64,000 nucleotides of DNA from Bog-159 sp963785255 (GCA_963785255.1 CAWAUR010000010.1:1-64000), one strand, 5' to 3'; positions 8,369 through 18,489 are shown, counted from the first letter of the stretch. Program-made: numbers and translations. The notes: generated by a model not told the origin, from the letters alone.

Positions 8369-8800
8369 GTGAAAATTAAGATACGACGATTACGCGACGA
8401 CGCCGTGCTGCCGGAATACGCGCACGGCCCTGAAGAAGATGCCGGCATGGATTTGCGGGCCGTGGAGCGGGCGGTGCTGGAGCCGGGACACCCGAAACTG
8501 GTGGCGACCGGACTGTCGATCGAGTTGCCGCCAGGTTACGAGGCGCAGATCCGCCCGCGCAGCGGCTTGGCGGCCAAGCACGCCATCACTCTGCCCAACA
8601 GCCCGGCGACCATCGATCCGGGCTATCGCGGCGAGATTCGCGTGATCCTGCTCAATCTTGGCCACGAGCCGTACGAGATCCATCCGGGCGATCGCATTGC
8701 GCAGATGGTGATCGCGCGGTATGAGGCCATCGAGTGGGAGGAGGGCGAGTTGAACGAGTCGCGGCGCGGGGAGGGTGGGTTCGGCTCGTCGGGACGGTAG
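8369..8800 (+). CDS. dut: dUTP diphosphatase (dUTPase)
   Basis: A 143-residue trimeric-type dUTPase that hydrolyses dUTP to dUMP and pyrophosphate. All five motifs are visible: EDAGMDL (about 23-29), RPRSGLA (62-68), IDPGYRGEIRV (81-91), GDRIAQMVIA (107-116) and the C-terminal RGEGGFGSSG that closes over the active site. The start is GTG at 8369. Only 22 bp separate it from the thyX start on the opposite strand, so the two share a promoter region. The length is normal. Confidence 0.95.
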   Translation: MKIKIRRLRDDAVLPEYAHGPEEDAGMDLRAVERAVLEPGHPKLVATGLSIELPPGYEAQIRPRSGLAAKHAITLPNSPATIDPGYRGEIRVILLNLGHEPYEIHPGDRIAQMVIARYEAIEWEEGELNESRRGEGGFGSSGR

Positions 8801-8849
8801 TGGGGCAGACGATCGTTGTGCGTCGTCTGCCTTTGGCCGCGACGGACAG
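8800..8849 (+). repeat. palindromic repeat starting GTGGGGCAG, copy A
   Basis: It begins GTGGGGCAG and contains the perfect stem GCAGACGA/TCGTCTGC, followed by TTTGGCCGCGACGGACAG. The same 50 bp recurs at 9106-9155 with one or two differences. It starts at the last base of the dut stop codon. Confidence 0.7.
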
Positions 8850-9105
8850 GGTCGAAAAACCTCTCCCGTGGCTGGTGGGCGGTGGTTGGTGGCTGGTGGG
8901 CAAGTTCGGGTAGCGGGTCAGTTCGGCTTTGTGGGGCAATTCTGCCCGCAGCCGGCTTTCAGCCGGCCTAGCCGCTGCGCTTGCCGAGTTTTTCATGAAA
9001 TTTCGCGGGCCGCAGGCCCTCCCAAACGGACCACAGACAACGATGGTCTGTCCCACGCGCCCAACCACTTCTGAAATGCGGATTCGTAAAGTTGCGGCCA
9101 TGGTG
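8850..9105. other. repeat-rich intergenic region
   Basis: No gene is seen. Short direct repeats GGCTGGTGGGC/GGTTGGTGGCTGGTGGGC lie at 8869-8901. A copy of the second half-element lies at 9027-9055: the stem CAGACAA..GGTCTG region ending TCTGTCCCAC. The rest shows no feature. Confidence 0.4.
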
Positions 9106-9182
9106 GTGGGGCAGACGATCGTTTTGCGTCGTCTGCCTTTGGCCGCGACGGACAGACCACAGACAACGATGGTCTGTTCCAC
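9106..9182. repeat. inverted doublet of the palindromic repeat (REPIN-like)
   Basis: A 77-bp element framed by GTGGGGCAG at the left and CTGTTCCAC at the right, i.e. two half-elements in opposite orientation. The left half has the perfect stem GCAGACGA/TCGTCTGC, the right half CAGACCA/TGGTCTG. This resembles the REP-doublet architecture known from other bacteria. It ends just before the stop codon of the membrane protein gene. Confidence 0.6.
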
Positions 9183-9183
9183 G

Positions 9184-9783
9184 CTACCCGGCTGCCTCCA
9201 TTTCGTTGCGCTTCCGGCGGCGAAATAGCAACCGCGCGGTCAGGAACAAGCCCAACGCCCAGTTCAGCATTTCCAGGCCGACATAAGCGTTGTGCAGCAT
9301 CCAAAAGCGCACGCGCTCGGGGGCCGGCTGGTCGACCGGAATCCAGTCGATCAGGCGTCCCAGAAAAACCATTTGCGGCGTCAGGATGAATCGTTGCACC
9401 ACCGCGATGAGCAGCATCAGCAGCGCAGTCAGCACCGTCATGTTCCTTTCCGTACTGCCGAAGATCAGGACCATCAGGAGCGCCGCCCCGATAATGGTTT
9501 CCGTCACGCCCCAGGTTTCGAAATACCAGCGGTTCTGTTCCGAGACCTGATGACGAAGGAAAACGCGCGCGGCGTCTGGCCCGAGCTTTTCTATCTGCTG
9601 CGCGGCGAGCGGCGCGGGCTTGGCCAGCAACCGGTCCACCGACCGGAAGTTCTGGGTGACCACCATATCCATGAAGAGGCCCGCCCCCAGCCAGAGCCCT
9701 AACAGGAAACACGCGAATCGGCGAAAGTGCACGAGCAATTCTAACGCGAATCGGGGCTTGAAGGGGGTTTGAAGGGGTTTCAA
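9184..9783 (-). CDS. hypothetical four-helix membrane protein
   Basis: A 199-residue integral membrane protein not recognised with certainty. Hydrophobic segments lie at about residues 22-42 (FACFLLGLWLGAGLFMDMVV), 95-112 (TIIGAALLMVLIFG), 116-135 and 165-187 (GLEMLNWALGLFLTARLLF), ending in a basic tail RRRKRNE. The arrangement is reminiscent of DUF4149-type proteins, but I cannot confirm this. The gene is divergent from the PadR gene at 9849. Confidence 0.6.
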   Translation of the reverse strand: MKPLQTPFKPRFALELLVHFRRFACFLLGLWLGAGLFMDMVVTQNFRSVDRLLAKPAPLAAQQIEKLGPDAARVFLRHQVSEQNRWYFETWGVTETIIGAALLMVLIFGSTERNMTVLTALLMLLIAVVQRFILTPQMVFLGRLIDWIPVDQPAPERVRFWMLHNAYVGLEMLNWALGLFLTARLLFRRRKRNEMEAAG

Positions 9784-9791
9784 CGCTCTCC

Positions 9792-9828
9792 TTGACGGAT
9801 TAGGAGAGCGCGTGTATACTTCTCCTAA
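9792..9828 (+). promoter_or_regulatory. promoter with embedded PadR-type operator
   Basis: A near-consensus sigma-70 promoter, TTGACG (9792-9797), 17 bp, TATACT (9815-9820). Over it lies a perfect dyad, TTAGGAGA (9800-9807) and TCTCCTAA (9821-9828), with a 13-bp spacer covering the -10 box. The PadR gene starts 20 bp further on. Binding there would block RNA polymerase, so autorepression is likely. Confidence 0.75.
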
Positions 9829-9848
9829 GGAGCTTAGAGGAGGACAAC

Positions 9849-10190
9849 ATGGCCCAATCGGCCGATTTGCTGCCGGGCACTCTCGACCTACTGATCCTGA
9901 AAGCGGTATCGCTGGGAGCGCTGCACGGCTACGGCGTGCTGCTGCGGATCGGCCAGATCTCCAGAGGCGCGCTCTCTATCGAGCAGGGCGCCCTATACCC
10001 GGCGTTATTCCGCCTGGAAGCGCAAGGATTTCTGGACGCTGAGTGGGGCGTTTCGGAGAACAATCGGCGCGCTAAGTTTTACCGCCTCACGCCCGCGGGA
10101 AAGAAGCGCCTGCGCTCGGAGACGGAAAGCTGGAACCGGTCGTCGTCGGCCATCGCGACGGCCTTAAGCGCGAAACCGCAGGAGGTCTGA
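9849..10190 (+). CDS. PadR-family transcriptional regulator
   Basis: A 113-residue winged-helix regulator: LPGTLDLLILKAVSLGALHGYGV (helices 1-2), LSIEQGALYPALFRLEAQGFLDAEWG (recognition helix and wing) and ENNRRAKFYRLTPAGKKRL. The start ATG follows an AGAGGAGG ribosome site. It lies directly upstream of an ADOP permease gene, the same pairing as at 3.4-6.4 kb. Its own promoter carries a dyad that it probably binds. The ligand is unknown. Confidence 0.92.
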   Translation: MAQSADLLPGTLDLLILKAVSLGALHGYGVLLRIGQISRGALSIEQGALYPALFRLEAQGFLDAEWGVSENNRRAKFYRLTPAGKKRLRSETESWNRSSSAIATALSAKPQEV

Positions 10191-10221
10191 GACGCCCATA
10201 CGCACGCTGAAACGCTGGCGA

Positions 10222-12087
10222 TTGCTCTGGCGCGGGTTGACCGGCCGCGCCGCGCTCGAGCGCGACATGCAAGACGAATTGAGCTTCCACCTGGAGAGCC
10301 GCGCGGCGGATCTGGAGCGCACGGGCATACCGCCAGCCGAAGCGGCCCGCCGTGCGCGCATCGAGTTTGGCGCGGTGGAGGGGTACAAGGAAGTCTGCCG
10401 CGAAACACGCGGCCTGCGCCCGTTCGATGAACTGCGCGGCGATCTGCGGTTTGCGTTTCGCGTCTTGCGCAAAAGTCCCGCGTTCGCCGTTGCCGCAGTG
10501 GTCACGCTGGCGCTGGGTATCGGCGCAAACACGGCCATTTTCAGCGCGGTGAAAGCGGTGCTGCTGAACCAACTTCCCTACCGCACTCCGGACCGCCTGG
10601 TAAAGCTGGGCGAGTCCGACGACGGCGAGACGCGCGCCGAAACCATCGGCTATGCCACCGCCTACGACTGGCGCAGGCTGAGCCATTCGTTCGCGAGCAT
10701 GTCGCTCTATCGCAATACAACGGGTGCGCTGGTGGAACATGGCGAATCCGAACTGCTAGCCGGCTTGCGTGTAAATTCGGATTTCTTCGATACGCTCGGC
10801 ATCCGGATGCAGCTTGGCCGAGGCTTCCTTCCCGAGGAGGATACGCCCGCCCGCCGTTACGAAGTGATTCTCTCCCACAGCCTGTGGATGCGGCGTTTCG
10901 GAGGCGATCCGCACATCATCGGGCGCGCCATTCGCTTGAGCGATTCCGCCTTCACGGTGGTCGGCGTATTGCCCGCCGGCTTTCGGCCGCTCGCGATTCC
11001 GGGCCTGCCCGAAACGGCCGAGATTTTCGAGCCGCTGGGATATGCGCTGGCGGACCCCATGGCCTGCCGCGACTGCCAGCACCTGCAATTGATCGCGCGC
11101 CTGAAGCCGGGCGTCGAGGCCGCGCGCGCGCATGCCGGGTTAAACGCGATCATGGACGATCTGGTGCGGCAATATCCGGCATCGTATCCTCCGCAGGCCA
11201 AGGTGGCCTTCGAGCCGCTGCGCGATCACATTGTCGGCGGCGTCCGCACGGCGCTTTGGGTGCTGATGGGCGCGGCTGGTTTCGTGCTGCTGATCGCGTG
11301 CGTGAACGTGGCGAGTCTGATGCTCGCGCGCGCGTCCGGCCGCGCCAGGGAGATGGCATTGCGCGCCGCTCTGGGCGCCGCGCGCTGGCGCTTGATCCGG
11401 CAGCTCATTACGGAAAGCCTGCTGCTGGCCCTGGCCGGCGGATTGGCAGGTGTGCTACTTGGTTGGTGCTGCACGCGGCAACTGGTCGCGCTGGCGCCCC
11501 AGGCACTGCCGCGCGTCGACCAGATTCACATGGATGCCACGGTGCTCTGGTTTGCGATGGCCGTGAGCCTGTTCACCGGCGTGCTGTTCGGACTGATGCC
11601 CGCATGGCGGACTTCGCGCGCGGATTTCGGCAAGACTACCGGCAGCCGTTCCCGGAGCCGCCTGCGCGACATGCTGGTGATCGGTGAACTGGCGTTGACG
11701 TTCGCGCTCGCCGTAGGCGCGGGGCTGCTGGGGAAGAGCCTGCTGCGCCTGATGAACGTCGATGCCGGCTTCGATCCGCACCACGTGCTCTCGCTTAAAG
11801 TGCATGTGTATGGCGCGCGCTATCAGAAGCCCGCGGCCGAGCTGAACTATTACGCGCAGGCGTTCGCGAGGTTGCGCGCGATACCGGGCATCGAAAGCGT
11901 GGCGATGACCAGCCTGATTCCCATGGCGGATTTCGACCGCGCCGGTTTCCATGTTCGCGATCGCCGGGCGGCGCACGATTCCGAAGATCCCAGCGCGGAC
12001 CGTTACTCCGTCTCGTTGGCGGCGAGCTATCTGCCGGCGCGGCGGGCGGCGAGCGTGGATCCGGCCGTGGCGCTTCGGTATGAGTAA
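10222..12087 (+). CDS. ADOP-family permease with internal deletion
   Basis: 621 residues, whereas intact relatives have about 800-880. Present are the ADOP N-terminal segment (ERDMQDELSFHLESRA, RARIEFGAVEGYKE), the first helix (AAVVTLALGIGANTAIFSAV), a full first MacB periplasmic core, and the first FtsX helices with REMALRAALGAARWRL. The second periplasmic core stops at about residue 600 (PSADRYSVS), where it joins the very end of the family (LAASYLPARRAASVDPAVALRYE). About 200 residues with three C-terminal helices are missing. The start is doubtful: TTG at 10222 is used here, but the family-like frame begins IRTLKRWRLL at an ATA codon (10198) downstream of GGAGGT, suggesting a mutated ATG. 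It is probably non-functional. Confidence 0.75.
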   Translation: MLWRGLTGRAALERDMQDELSFHLESRAADLERTGIPPAEAARRARIEFGAVEGYKEVCRETRGLRPFDELRGDLRFAFRVLRKSPAFAVAAVVTLALGIGANTAIFSAVKAVLLNQLPYRTPDRLVKLGESDDGETRAETIGYATAYDWRRLSHSFASMSLYRNTTGALVEHGESELLAGLRVNSDFFDTLGIRMQLGRGFLPEEDTPARRYEVILSHSLWMRRFGGDPHIIGRAIRLSDSAFTVVGVLPAGFRPLAIPGLPETAEIFEPLGYALADPMACRDCQHLQLIARLKPGVEAARAHAGLNAIMDDLVRQYPASYPPQAKVAFEPLRDHIVGGVRTALWVLMGAAGFVLLIACVNVASLMLARASGRAREMALRAALGAARWRLIRQLITESLLLALAGGLAGVLLGWCCTRQLVALAPQALPRVDQIHMDATVLWFAMAVSLFTGVLFGLMPAWRTSRADFGKTTGSRSRSRLRDMLVIGELALTFALAVGAGLLGKSLLRLMNVDAGFDPHHVLSLKVHVYGARYQKPAAELNYYAQAFARLRAIPGIESVAMTSLIPMADFDRAGFHVRDRRAAHDSEDPSADRYSVSLAASYLPARRAASVDPAVALRYE

Positions 12088-12090
12088 GCG

Positions 12091-12452
12091 TTAGTCAACG
12101 AGTTCGATCTTGGCGCGGTGCCCGTGGGCGGAAGCCATGCGTGCGTCGCGCGTGAGAAGCGGCGAGTCGAGAGCTTCGGCCAGCGCCACGTACGCGGCGT
12201 CGTAGGCCGTGAGGCGGTGGCGCAGCGCCCAGATGCGTGGGACGTGCGGTTCGTGCGGGTGGCGGACTATAGGCAGGTCGCCCAGGACTGCGAGCGCCTG
12301 CGCGGCGCGGCTCGACTGCATCTCTCCAATCAGGCAGCCGCGGCACAATACGTGAACGATCTCCAGGTCCAGCAGGTGGGGAGCATGCAGCGTCTCCTCC
12401 TCGCGGAAGAGACGTCCGCGCCTGCGCACGCCGACGCGTCAATCACGATCAC
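12091..12452 (-). pseudogene. VapC-type PIN toxin, frameshifted
   Basis: A GTG at 12452 overlaps the end of the antitoxin gene and starts VIVIDASA, the first strand of a PIN nuclease with its catalytic Asp. The rest of the domain (LFREEETLHAPHLLDLEIVHVL, LTAYDAAYVALAEALDSPLLTRDARMA) is in a different frame from about 12430 on, ending at 12091. A single missing base explains it. PIN toxins cleave RNA; this copy should be inactive unless the shift is a sequence error. Confidence 0.75.
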
Positions 12453-12678
12453 GGCCGTCCCGTACGTCTCTCAATACTTTCACCGGGTCGGTCTTCAAGT
12501 GTACTGGCTTGTGGCGTGCGAGCCGCTCCGCTATCTCCCTCATCGTCGGTTTTTCGGCGAGTTTGGCGATCTCCCGGACCAGATAGTCGGAGAGCGACAT
12601 CCCTTCCGTCGCGGCACGCGCCTTGAGCTTCCGGCGGAGGTCGTCGGGGACGTGCCGCAGTTGAATCATGGTGGGCAT
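12439..12678 (-). CDS. VapB/FitA-like antitoxin
   Basis: 79 residues from MPTMIQLRHVP. The N-terminal MIQLRHVPDDLRRKLKARAATEGMSLSDYL is a ribbon-helix-helix of the FitA/VapB type that dimerises and binds the operon operator. The C-terminal part (REIAERLARHKPVHLKTDPVKVLRD) would wrap the toxin. The start at 12678 is chosen by homology pattern; the frame stays open upstream into unrelated sequence. The toxin start codon overlaps this gene by 14 bases, the classic arrangement for a type II module. Confidence 0.85.
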   Translation of the reverse strand: MPTMIQLRHVPDDLRRKLKARAATEGMSLSDYLVREIAKLAEKPTMREIAERLARHKPVHLKTDPVKVLRDVRDGRDRD

Positions 12679-12769
12679 GTTCTCAGCATATTTGCATGTG
12701 GAGCACATGTCGAAGCGCGGGAGATACCGCGCAGTGTGGAGCAGGCGAGGTAGGCTCAGATTCGCAGCT

Positions 12770-13518
12770 CTACTCTTTAACTCGATCTTTAACGGCGGCT
12801 CGACGGCGTTCGCCGTCAGATTGAATCGGCAACTGTAAAATAGCTTCGTGGCAGGCGGGCTGGGAGCCCGCCGCAGGCAGAGTGCCTGCCCCACTTAACT
12901 CTCGCAGATCCCCCACCCAATAATCCGGTTCCCAACGCGCTAACTCATGCGGCTTGCCGTACCCATACCGAACCGCACAAGTACGAACGCCGGCGCGGCG
13001 GCCGGCTTCCATGTCCGCAGGGGAATCGCCCACGAACAGACAGTCTTCGGGCCGTGCGCCTAACGCGGCAAGCGCGGTGAGCACCACATCCGGCGCGGGC
13101 TTGCACGGGAAGCCGTCGGTGCCTTGCACGTGGTCGAAGTATTGCAGCAAGCCGAATTGATCGAGCACAGCGCGTGTGGTGGGCGAGCCTTTCGTGGTGG
13201 CTGTAGCCTTGCGCCCACCCAGCGCCGCGAGTCCTTCGGTCACGCCTGGATACACCTTGGTTTGCGTGTGGCCGCGCGCCAGATAGTTCACTCGGTATTG
13301 CCGGATCAGTTCGTCGATCTGCTCCGCCGAGTAATCCGGATACACATCCTGGAACAGATCGATCAGGTGCAGGCCGATGAAGCCCTTAAGATACTCAAAC
13401 GGAAGCCGCTTCGGTGCAGGCGCGGATGCCAGCACATGCTGTACCGCGCCGCAGATATCCAGGGCGCTATCGAGCAGCGTGCCGTCGATATCGAACAGAT
13501 AAACCGGAAATCGCGGGA

Positions 13519-13522
<4 letters not shown>
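12770..13522 (-). CDS. HAD-family hydrolase (phosphoglycolate phosphatase-like)
   Basis: A 250-residue HAD phosphatase with motif I FDIDGTLLDS (about 9-18), a C1 helical cap, motif II/III region TATTKGSPTTRAVLDQFGL and KPAPDVVLTAL, and motif IV LFVGDSPADMEAGRRAGV. It resembles Gph/PpaX-type phosphatases. The start GTG (13522) overlaps the ftsH stop as GTGA, so the two are cotranscribed. The true domain ends at about DLRELS; the last 35 or so residues (from GAGTLPAAGSQPACHE) come from a palindromic repeat inserted at 12850-12894 and from sequence beyond it. The substrate is not predictable. Confidence 0.88.
12850..12894 (+). repeat. dispersed twin-hairpin repeat, copy 2
   Basis: GGCGGGCT/AGCCCGCC stem with a 3-base loop, followed by GCAGGCA/TGCCTGC and CCCAC. 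It sits inside the 3' end of the HAD gene and encodes part of its C-terminus in reverse. Confidence 0.7.
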
Positions 13523-15435
<1,913 letters not shown>

Positions 15436-15524
15436 AATACCTCCCACCGCTCACGCCCATGGAAGCCGGCAGGACCCTTCACTTGCATAGACGTTAGAAA
15501 CATGCCACTCGATTCCAAATACCG

Positions 15525-16925
15525 TCAGACTTCGGCTTCCCTTATGCATAGGATCCGGCTGGATCCCGAACCGGCGGCATAGCCAGCTGCCGGACCGAAG
15601 CGGCGTGCCCAAAGAATTTCTTCCCCCATGGCGACAATCGGCCAATGACGGCGCTCCCACAACGGAACGCGGGCCTCCTGGAAAAGAACCTTGATCTTTT
15701 CGATCCCCGTATGTCCCACTGGCTGGTACTGATCGCCGGGCCGCCAATTCCGAACTTCCAGGGAACCGGAGAGCCGATTCCAGTCCAAACAGCCTACGCA
15801 ACCATTATATACGTCCTCTGACGGTTCCGTTACACACGCATTTTCAAATAGTTCAGTATGTACTACTACCCTCCGTTGGCCGGGCAGGCGGACGGCGCCG
15901 GGAACGGGTAAAGGCAAGCGGTAGTTGCGGTTGTCCAGATTGTCCAGGGCCGGCGGGGCGAGGCGCAGCCAATTGAACGAACGGAAGATATCGAGCGACG
16001 GGATCTGCAGGCGGCCGTGGCCTTCGGGCGATGCCGCCAATTCGAGGATTCCCGCCAGATGCTCGAAGCCGACGCCGCGCAGATCGCCCTTGGCCAATTC
16101 GACGGCGCGGCGGATCAATCTGCGAGCCACTGCCAGGGGTAGTTGCGCGAGCGCGCCGGTCTCGATCAACACAACGGGCGGTTCGCGCACCAGGTGAGCG
16201 GGAGCCAGGCGCGCCAATTCGGTTTCCCAATACGCCTCCTCGGCTTGCGCCCAATCGGCGGTATGGGCGAGGGTTTCGGCCAGAGCGGGATTCCATTCGG
16301 CGGTAAGTTGCGGCAGTAACGCGTGGCGGATGCGATTGCGGGCGAAGGCGCTGCTGGCGTTGGTCGAGTCGGTGCGCCAGGGAATGCCGCGCTCGCGCAG
16401 ATAGCGCTCGGTCTCGGCGCGATCGATTTCGATCAGCGGGCGCACGATGTGGTCATCGGTCACGGGGCGGATGGCGGCCAAACCGGCGGTCCCGGAGCCG
16501 CGCAGGAAACGGAAGAGCACGGTTTCGGCTTGATCGGAGCGGGTGTGCCCGGTGGCGATCGAATCCACCGTGCCGGAGCGCATCAGGCTCGCGAAGAATT
16601 CCAGGCGGGCATCACGTGCGGATTGTTCCAGATTGCTCCCCGTTTCGCGGCAGAGCGCGGCCACATCGGTTTCACGCAATTCGAAAGGCAGATGGAAGCC
16701 GGCGGCCAGATCGCGCACGAACGCGGCATCGCACCGCGACTCTTCGCCGCGAAGCTGATGATCCAGATGCAGCACGGAAAGGCGCAGATCCCAGCGGGGG
16801 GCAAGTTCGCGCAGAACGTGCAACAGGCATACGGAATCGGCGCCGCCGGAGACCGCCACGCCCACGCGTTGGTGCGGCTGAAACATGCTATAACGGGTGA
16901 TCGTTTTGGCGATTTTTTCAAGCAT
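15525..16925 (-). CDS. tilS: tRNA(Ile)-lysidine synthase
   Basis: Modifies C34 of the minor tRNA-Ile(CAU) to lysidine with ATP, changing its codon reading from AUG to AUA. 466 residues from ATG at 16925 (MLEKIAKTITRYSMFQPHQRV). The PP-loop motif VAVSGGADSVCLLHVL is at about residues 24-39, followed by HLDHQLRG and GHTRSDQAETVLFRFLRGSGTAGLAAI typical of the N-type ATPase domain. The C-terminal TilS domain is recognisable (VRNWRPGDQYQPVGHTG, KVLFQEARVPLWERRHWPIV). The frame is open for 93 codons upstream, but that part is antisense to kdsC. Only 25 bp separate it from the divergent kdsC start. Confidence 0.95.
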   Translation of the reverse strand: MLEKIAKTITRYSMFQPHQRVGVAVSGGADSVCLLHVLRELAPRWDLRLSVLHLDHQLRGEESRCDAAFVRDLAAGFHLPFELRETDVAALCRETGSNLEQSARDARLEFFASLMRSGTVDSIATGHTRSDQAETVLFRFLRGSGTAGLAAIRPVTDDHIVRPLIEIDRAETERYLRERGIPWRTDSTNASSAFARNRIRHALLPQLTAEWNPALAETLAHTADWAQAEEAYWETELARLAPAHLVREPPVVLIETGALAQLPLAVARRLIRRAVELAKGDLRGVGFEHLAGILELAASPEGHGRLQIPSLDIFRSFNWLRLAPPALDNLDNRNYRLPLPVPGAVRLPGQRRVVVHTELFENACVTEPSEDVYNGCVGCLDWNRLSGSLEVRNWRPGDQYQPVGHTGIEKIKVLFQEARVPLWERRHWPIVAMGEEILWARRFGPAAGYAAGSGSSRILCIREAEV

Positions 16926-16950
16926 TCCAACCGTTACTCCTATTCTACGC

Positions 16951-17499
16951 ATGACAACTGAAACGACCCAACTAGCCGCTAAGATCCGTCTGTTATTGAT
17001 GGACGTGGATGGCGTACTTACCGACGGTAAACTGATCAACGTGCCGGATCCGGCGAACCCGGGCAAGGTGGTGGAGACCAAAGGCTTCGATTCGCAGGAT
17101 GGCATCAGCCTGCAGTGGATGAGTTGGAAGGGCATCGCCACGGGGCTGATCAGCGGGCGCGAGTCGCCGGCTACCGCGGAGCGCGCCAGGCAGTGCAAGT
17201 TCAAGTATGTATATCAGGGGCATATCGAGAAGATCCCCATCCTCGAAGAGATCATGGCGGATGCGGGCTTGGCCAACGCGCAAGTGGCTTATATCGGCGA
17301 CGATTTGACCGATGTGGTGGTGATGCATCGCGTGGGCCTGGCCATCGCCACGGCCAATGCGCGGCCGGAGGTGAAGGCGCAGGCGCATTACGTGACGGCG
17401 GCGCCGGGCGGCAGCGGCGCGGTGCGCGAGGTGGTGGAATTAATTATGAAAGCGCAGGGATATTGGGAAGAGATTTTGCGCAAGTATGAGGTGGAGTAG
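16951..17499 (+). CDS. kdsC: KDO 8-phosphate phosphatase-like HAD protein
   Basis: A 182-residue cap-less HAD phosphatase of the KdsC type, which removes phosphate from 3-deoxy-D-manno-octulosonate 8-phosphate in LPS core synthesis. Motif I LLLMDVDGVLTDG (about 15-27), the substrate-binding GFDSQDGISLQW, motif II LISGRES, and motif IV YIGDDLTDVVVMHRVGLAIATANA are all present, with the C-terminal APGGSGAVREVVELI. The start at 16951 is preferred to an upstream in-frame ATG that overlaps tilS. No other kds gene is nearby. Confidence 0.9.
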   Translation: MTTETTQLAAKIRLLLMDVDGVLTDGKLINVPDPANPGKVVETKGFDSQDGISLQWMSWKGIATGLISGRESPATAERARQCKFKYVYQGHIEKIPILEEIMADAGLANAQVAYIGDDLTDVVVMHRVGLAIATANARPEVKAQAHYVTAAPGGSGAVREVVELIMKAQGYWEEILRKYEVE

Positions 17500-17500
17500 T

Positions 17501-17665
17501 TTGGAGAGCGAAAGCCAAGCCGAAGAACGGGAAGTCAGCGAAGACGGCGTGGATCTGACGTTGATCCGCTGGATGCTGTCGTTGACGACGGCGGAGCGAT
17601 TGCAGGTGCTCCAGGGTTTTGCGAATTCGGCGTTGAGGATCCGTGCCCGAAACAGTTCAATCTGA
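17501..17665 (+). CDS. small hypothetical protein upstream of nucleotidyltransferase
   Basis: A 54-codon frame with TTG start one base after the kdsC stop, reading MESESQAEEREVSEDG then LIRWMLSLTTAERLQVLQGF. It overlaps the next gene's start by 23 bases. The acidic start and the amphipathic TAERLQVLQGF end look like real coding sequence and fit small partner proteins seen before such nucleotidyltransferases. No family name is claimed. Confidence 0.5.
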   Translation: MESESQAEEREVSEDGVDLTLIRWMLSLTTAERLQVLQGFANSALRIRARNSSI

Positions 17666-18140
17666 TCTCGAAGCGATTCTGCGGGCGCTGCGCAGCCGTG
17701 AAGTAGACTTCATCGTCGTGGGAGGCGTCGCCGGTTTCCTGGAAGGCGCTCCTCTTAACACCATTGATCTTGACATCGTCCATTCGCGCGAGCCGGGAAA
17801 CATCGCGCGTCTGCTTGCTGCGCTGGACGTGTTGGCGGCGGTCTACCGCACGAACCGCGAATTAAAGCCCGACGCATCGCACCTGTCCTCCGCCGGCCAT
17901 CAGCGATTAGTTACCCGTTTCGGACCCCTCGATGTGCTGGGCAGCATCGGGCGGTCGCACGACTACGAGGATCTGCTGCCCAACACCATCGAGGTCGATT
18001 TAGGCGGCGATCTGCGCGCCCGCATCCTGAATCTGGAAACGCTGATCGCCATCAAAGAAGAGGTTGGCGGCGATAAGGATCTGGCGGCGTTGCCTACCCT
18101 GCGGCAGACGCTCGCGGAGAAACGGCGGCGGCATCCATAA
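17643..18140 (+). CDS. nucleotidyltransferase-fold protein
   Basis: A 165-residue protein with the minimal nucleotidyltransferase signature: FIVVGGVAGFLEGAPLNTIDLDIVHSREP. The GG pair and the D-x-D strand correspond to the metal-binding core of pol-beta-like enzymes of the DUF6036/AbiEii-related kind. The C-terminal part (ILNLETLIAIKEEVGGDKDLAALPTLRQTL) matches the helical tail of these small proteins. GTG start overlapping the preceding small gene. Such pairs can be toxin-antitoxin-like, but no function can be assigned. Confidence 0.75.
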   Translation: MPETVQSDLEAILRALRSREVDFIVVGGVAGFLEGAPLNTIDLDIVHSREPGNIARLLAALDVLAAVYRTNRELKPDASHLSSAGHQRLVTRFGPLDVLGSIGRSHDYEDLLPNTIEVDLGGDLRARILNLETLIAIKEEVGGDKDLAALPTLRQTLAEKRRRHP

Positions 18141-18489
18141 TGGTTTTGGCGCGCAAAGAGCGGGTTTGGTGGTTCGCGGGAACGGCGGCCACGGTTTACA
18201 CGGCCGTATTCTGCATGGCGCGGGCTCACGCGCACGCGGCGAATGCGGGCGGCGTCGGTCTGGGCGCGGCGTGCGATCTCACCATTACCGTGCCGGTACT
18301 GTTTTATCTGCTGCTGGTGTGGCCCGGATTTTCTTCCTGGATAACTCTGGTGGCGATGGTGATAGGTGGCGCACGCGCTACGGCGTTTCTGCTGCCCGCG
18401 GCGAAGCAACGCATCTGCCGCCGCTGCGCTGGCTGGGCATACCGCTGGAGATTTGGGCGCTGGTGGCATCGCCGGAATATACAGTTTAG
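18140..18489 (+). pseudogene. frameshifted membrane protein remnant
   Basis: ATG at 18140 opens a hydrophobic protein (WWFAGTAATVYTAVFCMARA, ITVPVLFYLLLVWPGF, ITLVAMVIGGARATAFLLP). At about 18410 the membrane-protein character moves to another frame (PPLRWLGIPLEIWALVA), which stops at 18489. Three or four helices are visible. The full family is unknown to me. The stop of the previous gene overlaps its start. Confidence 0.5.
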
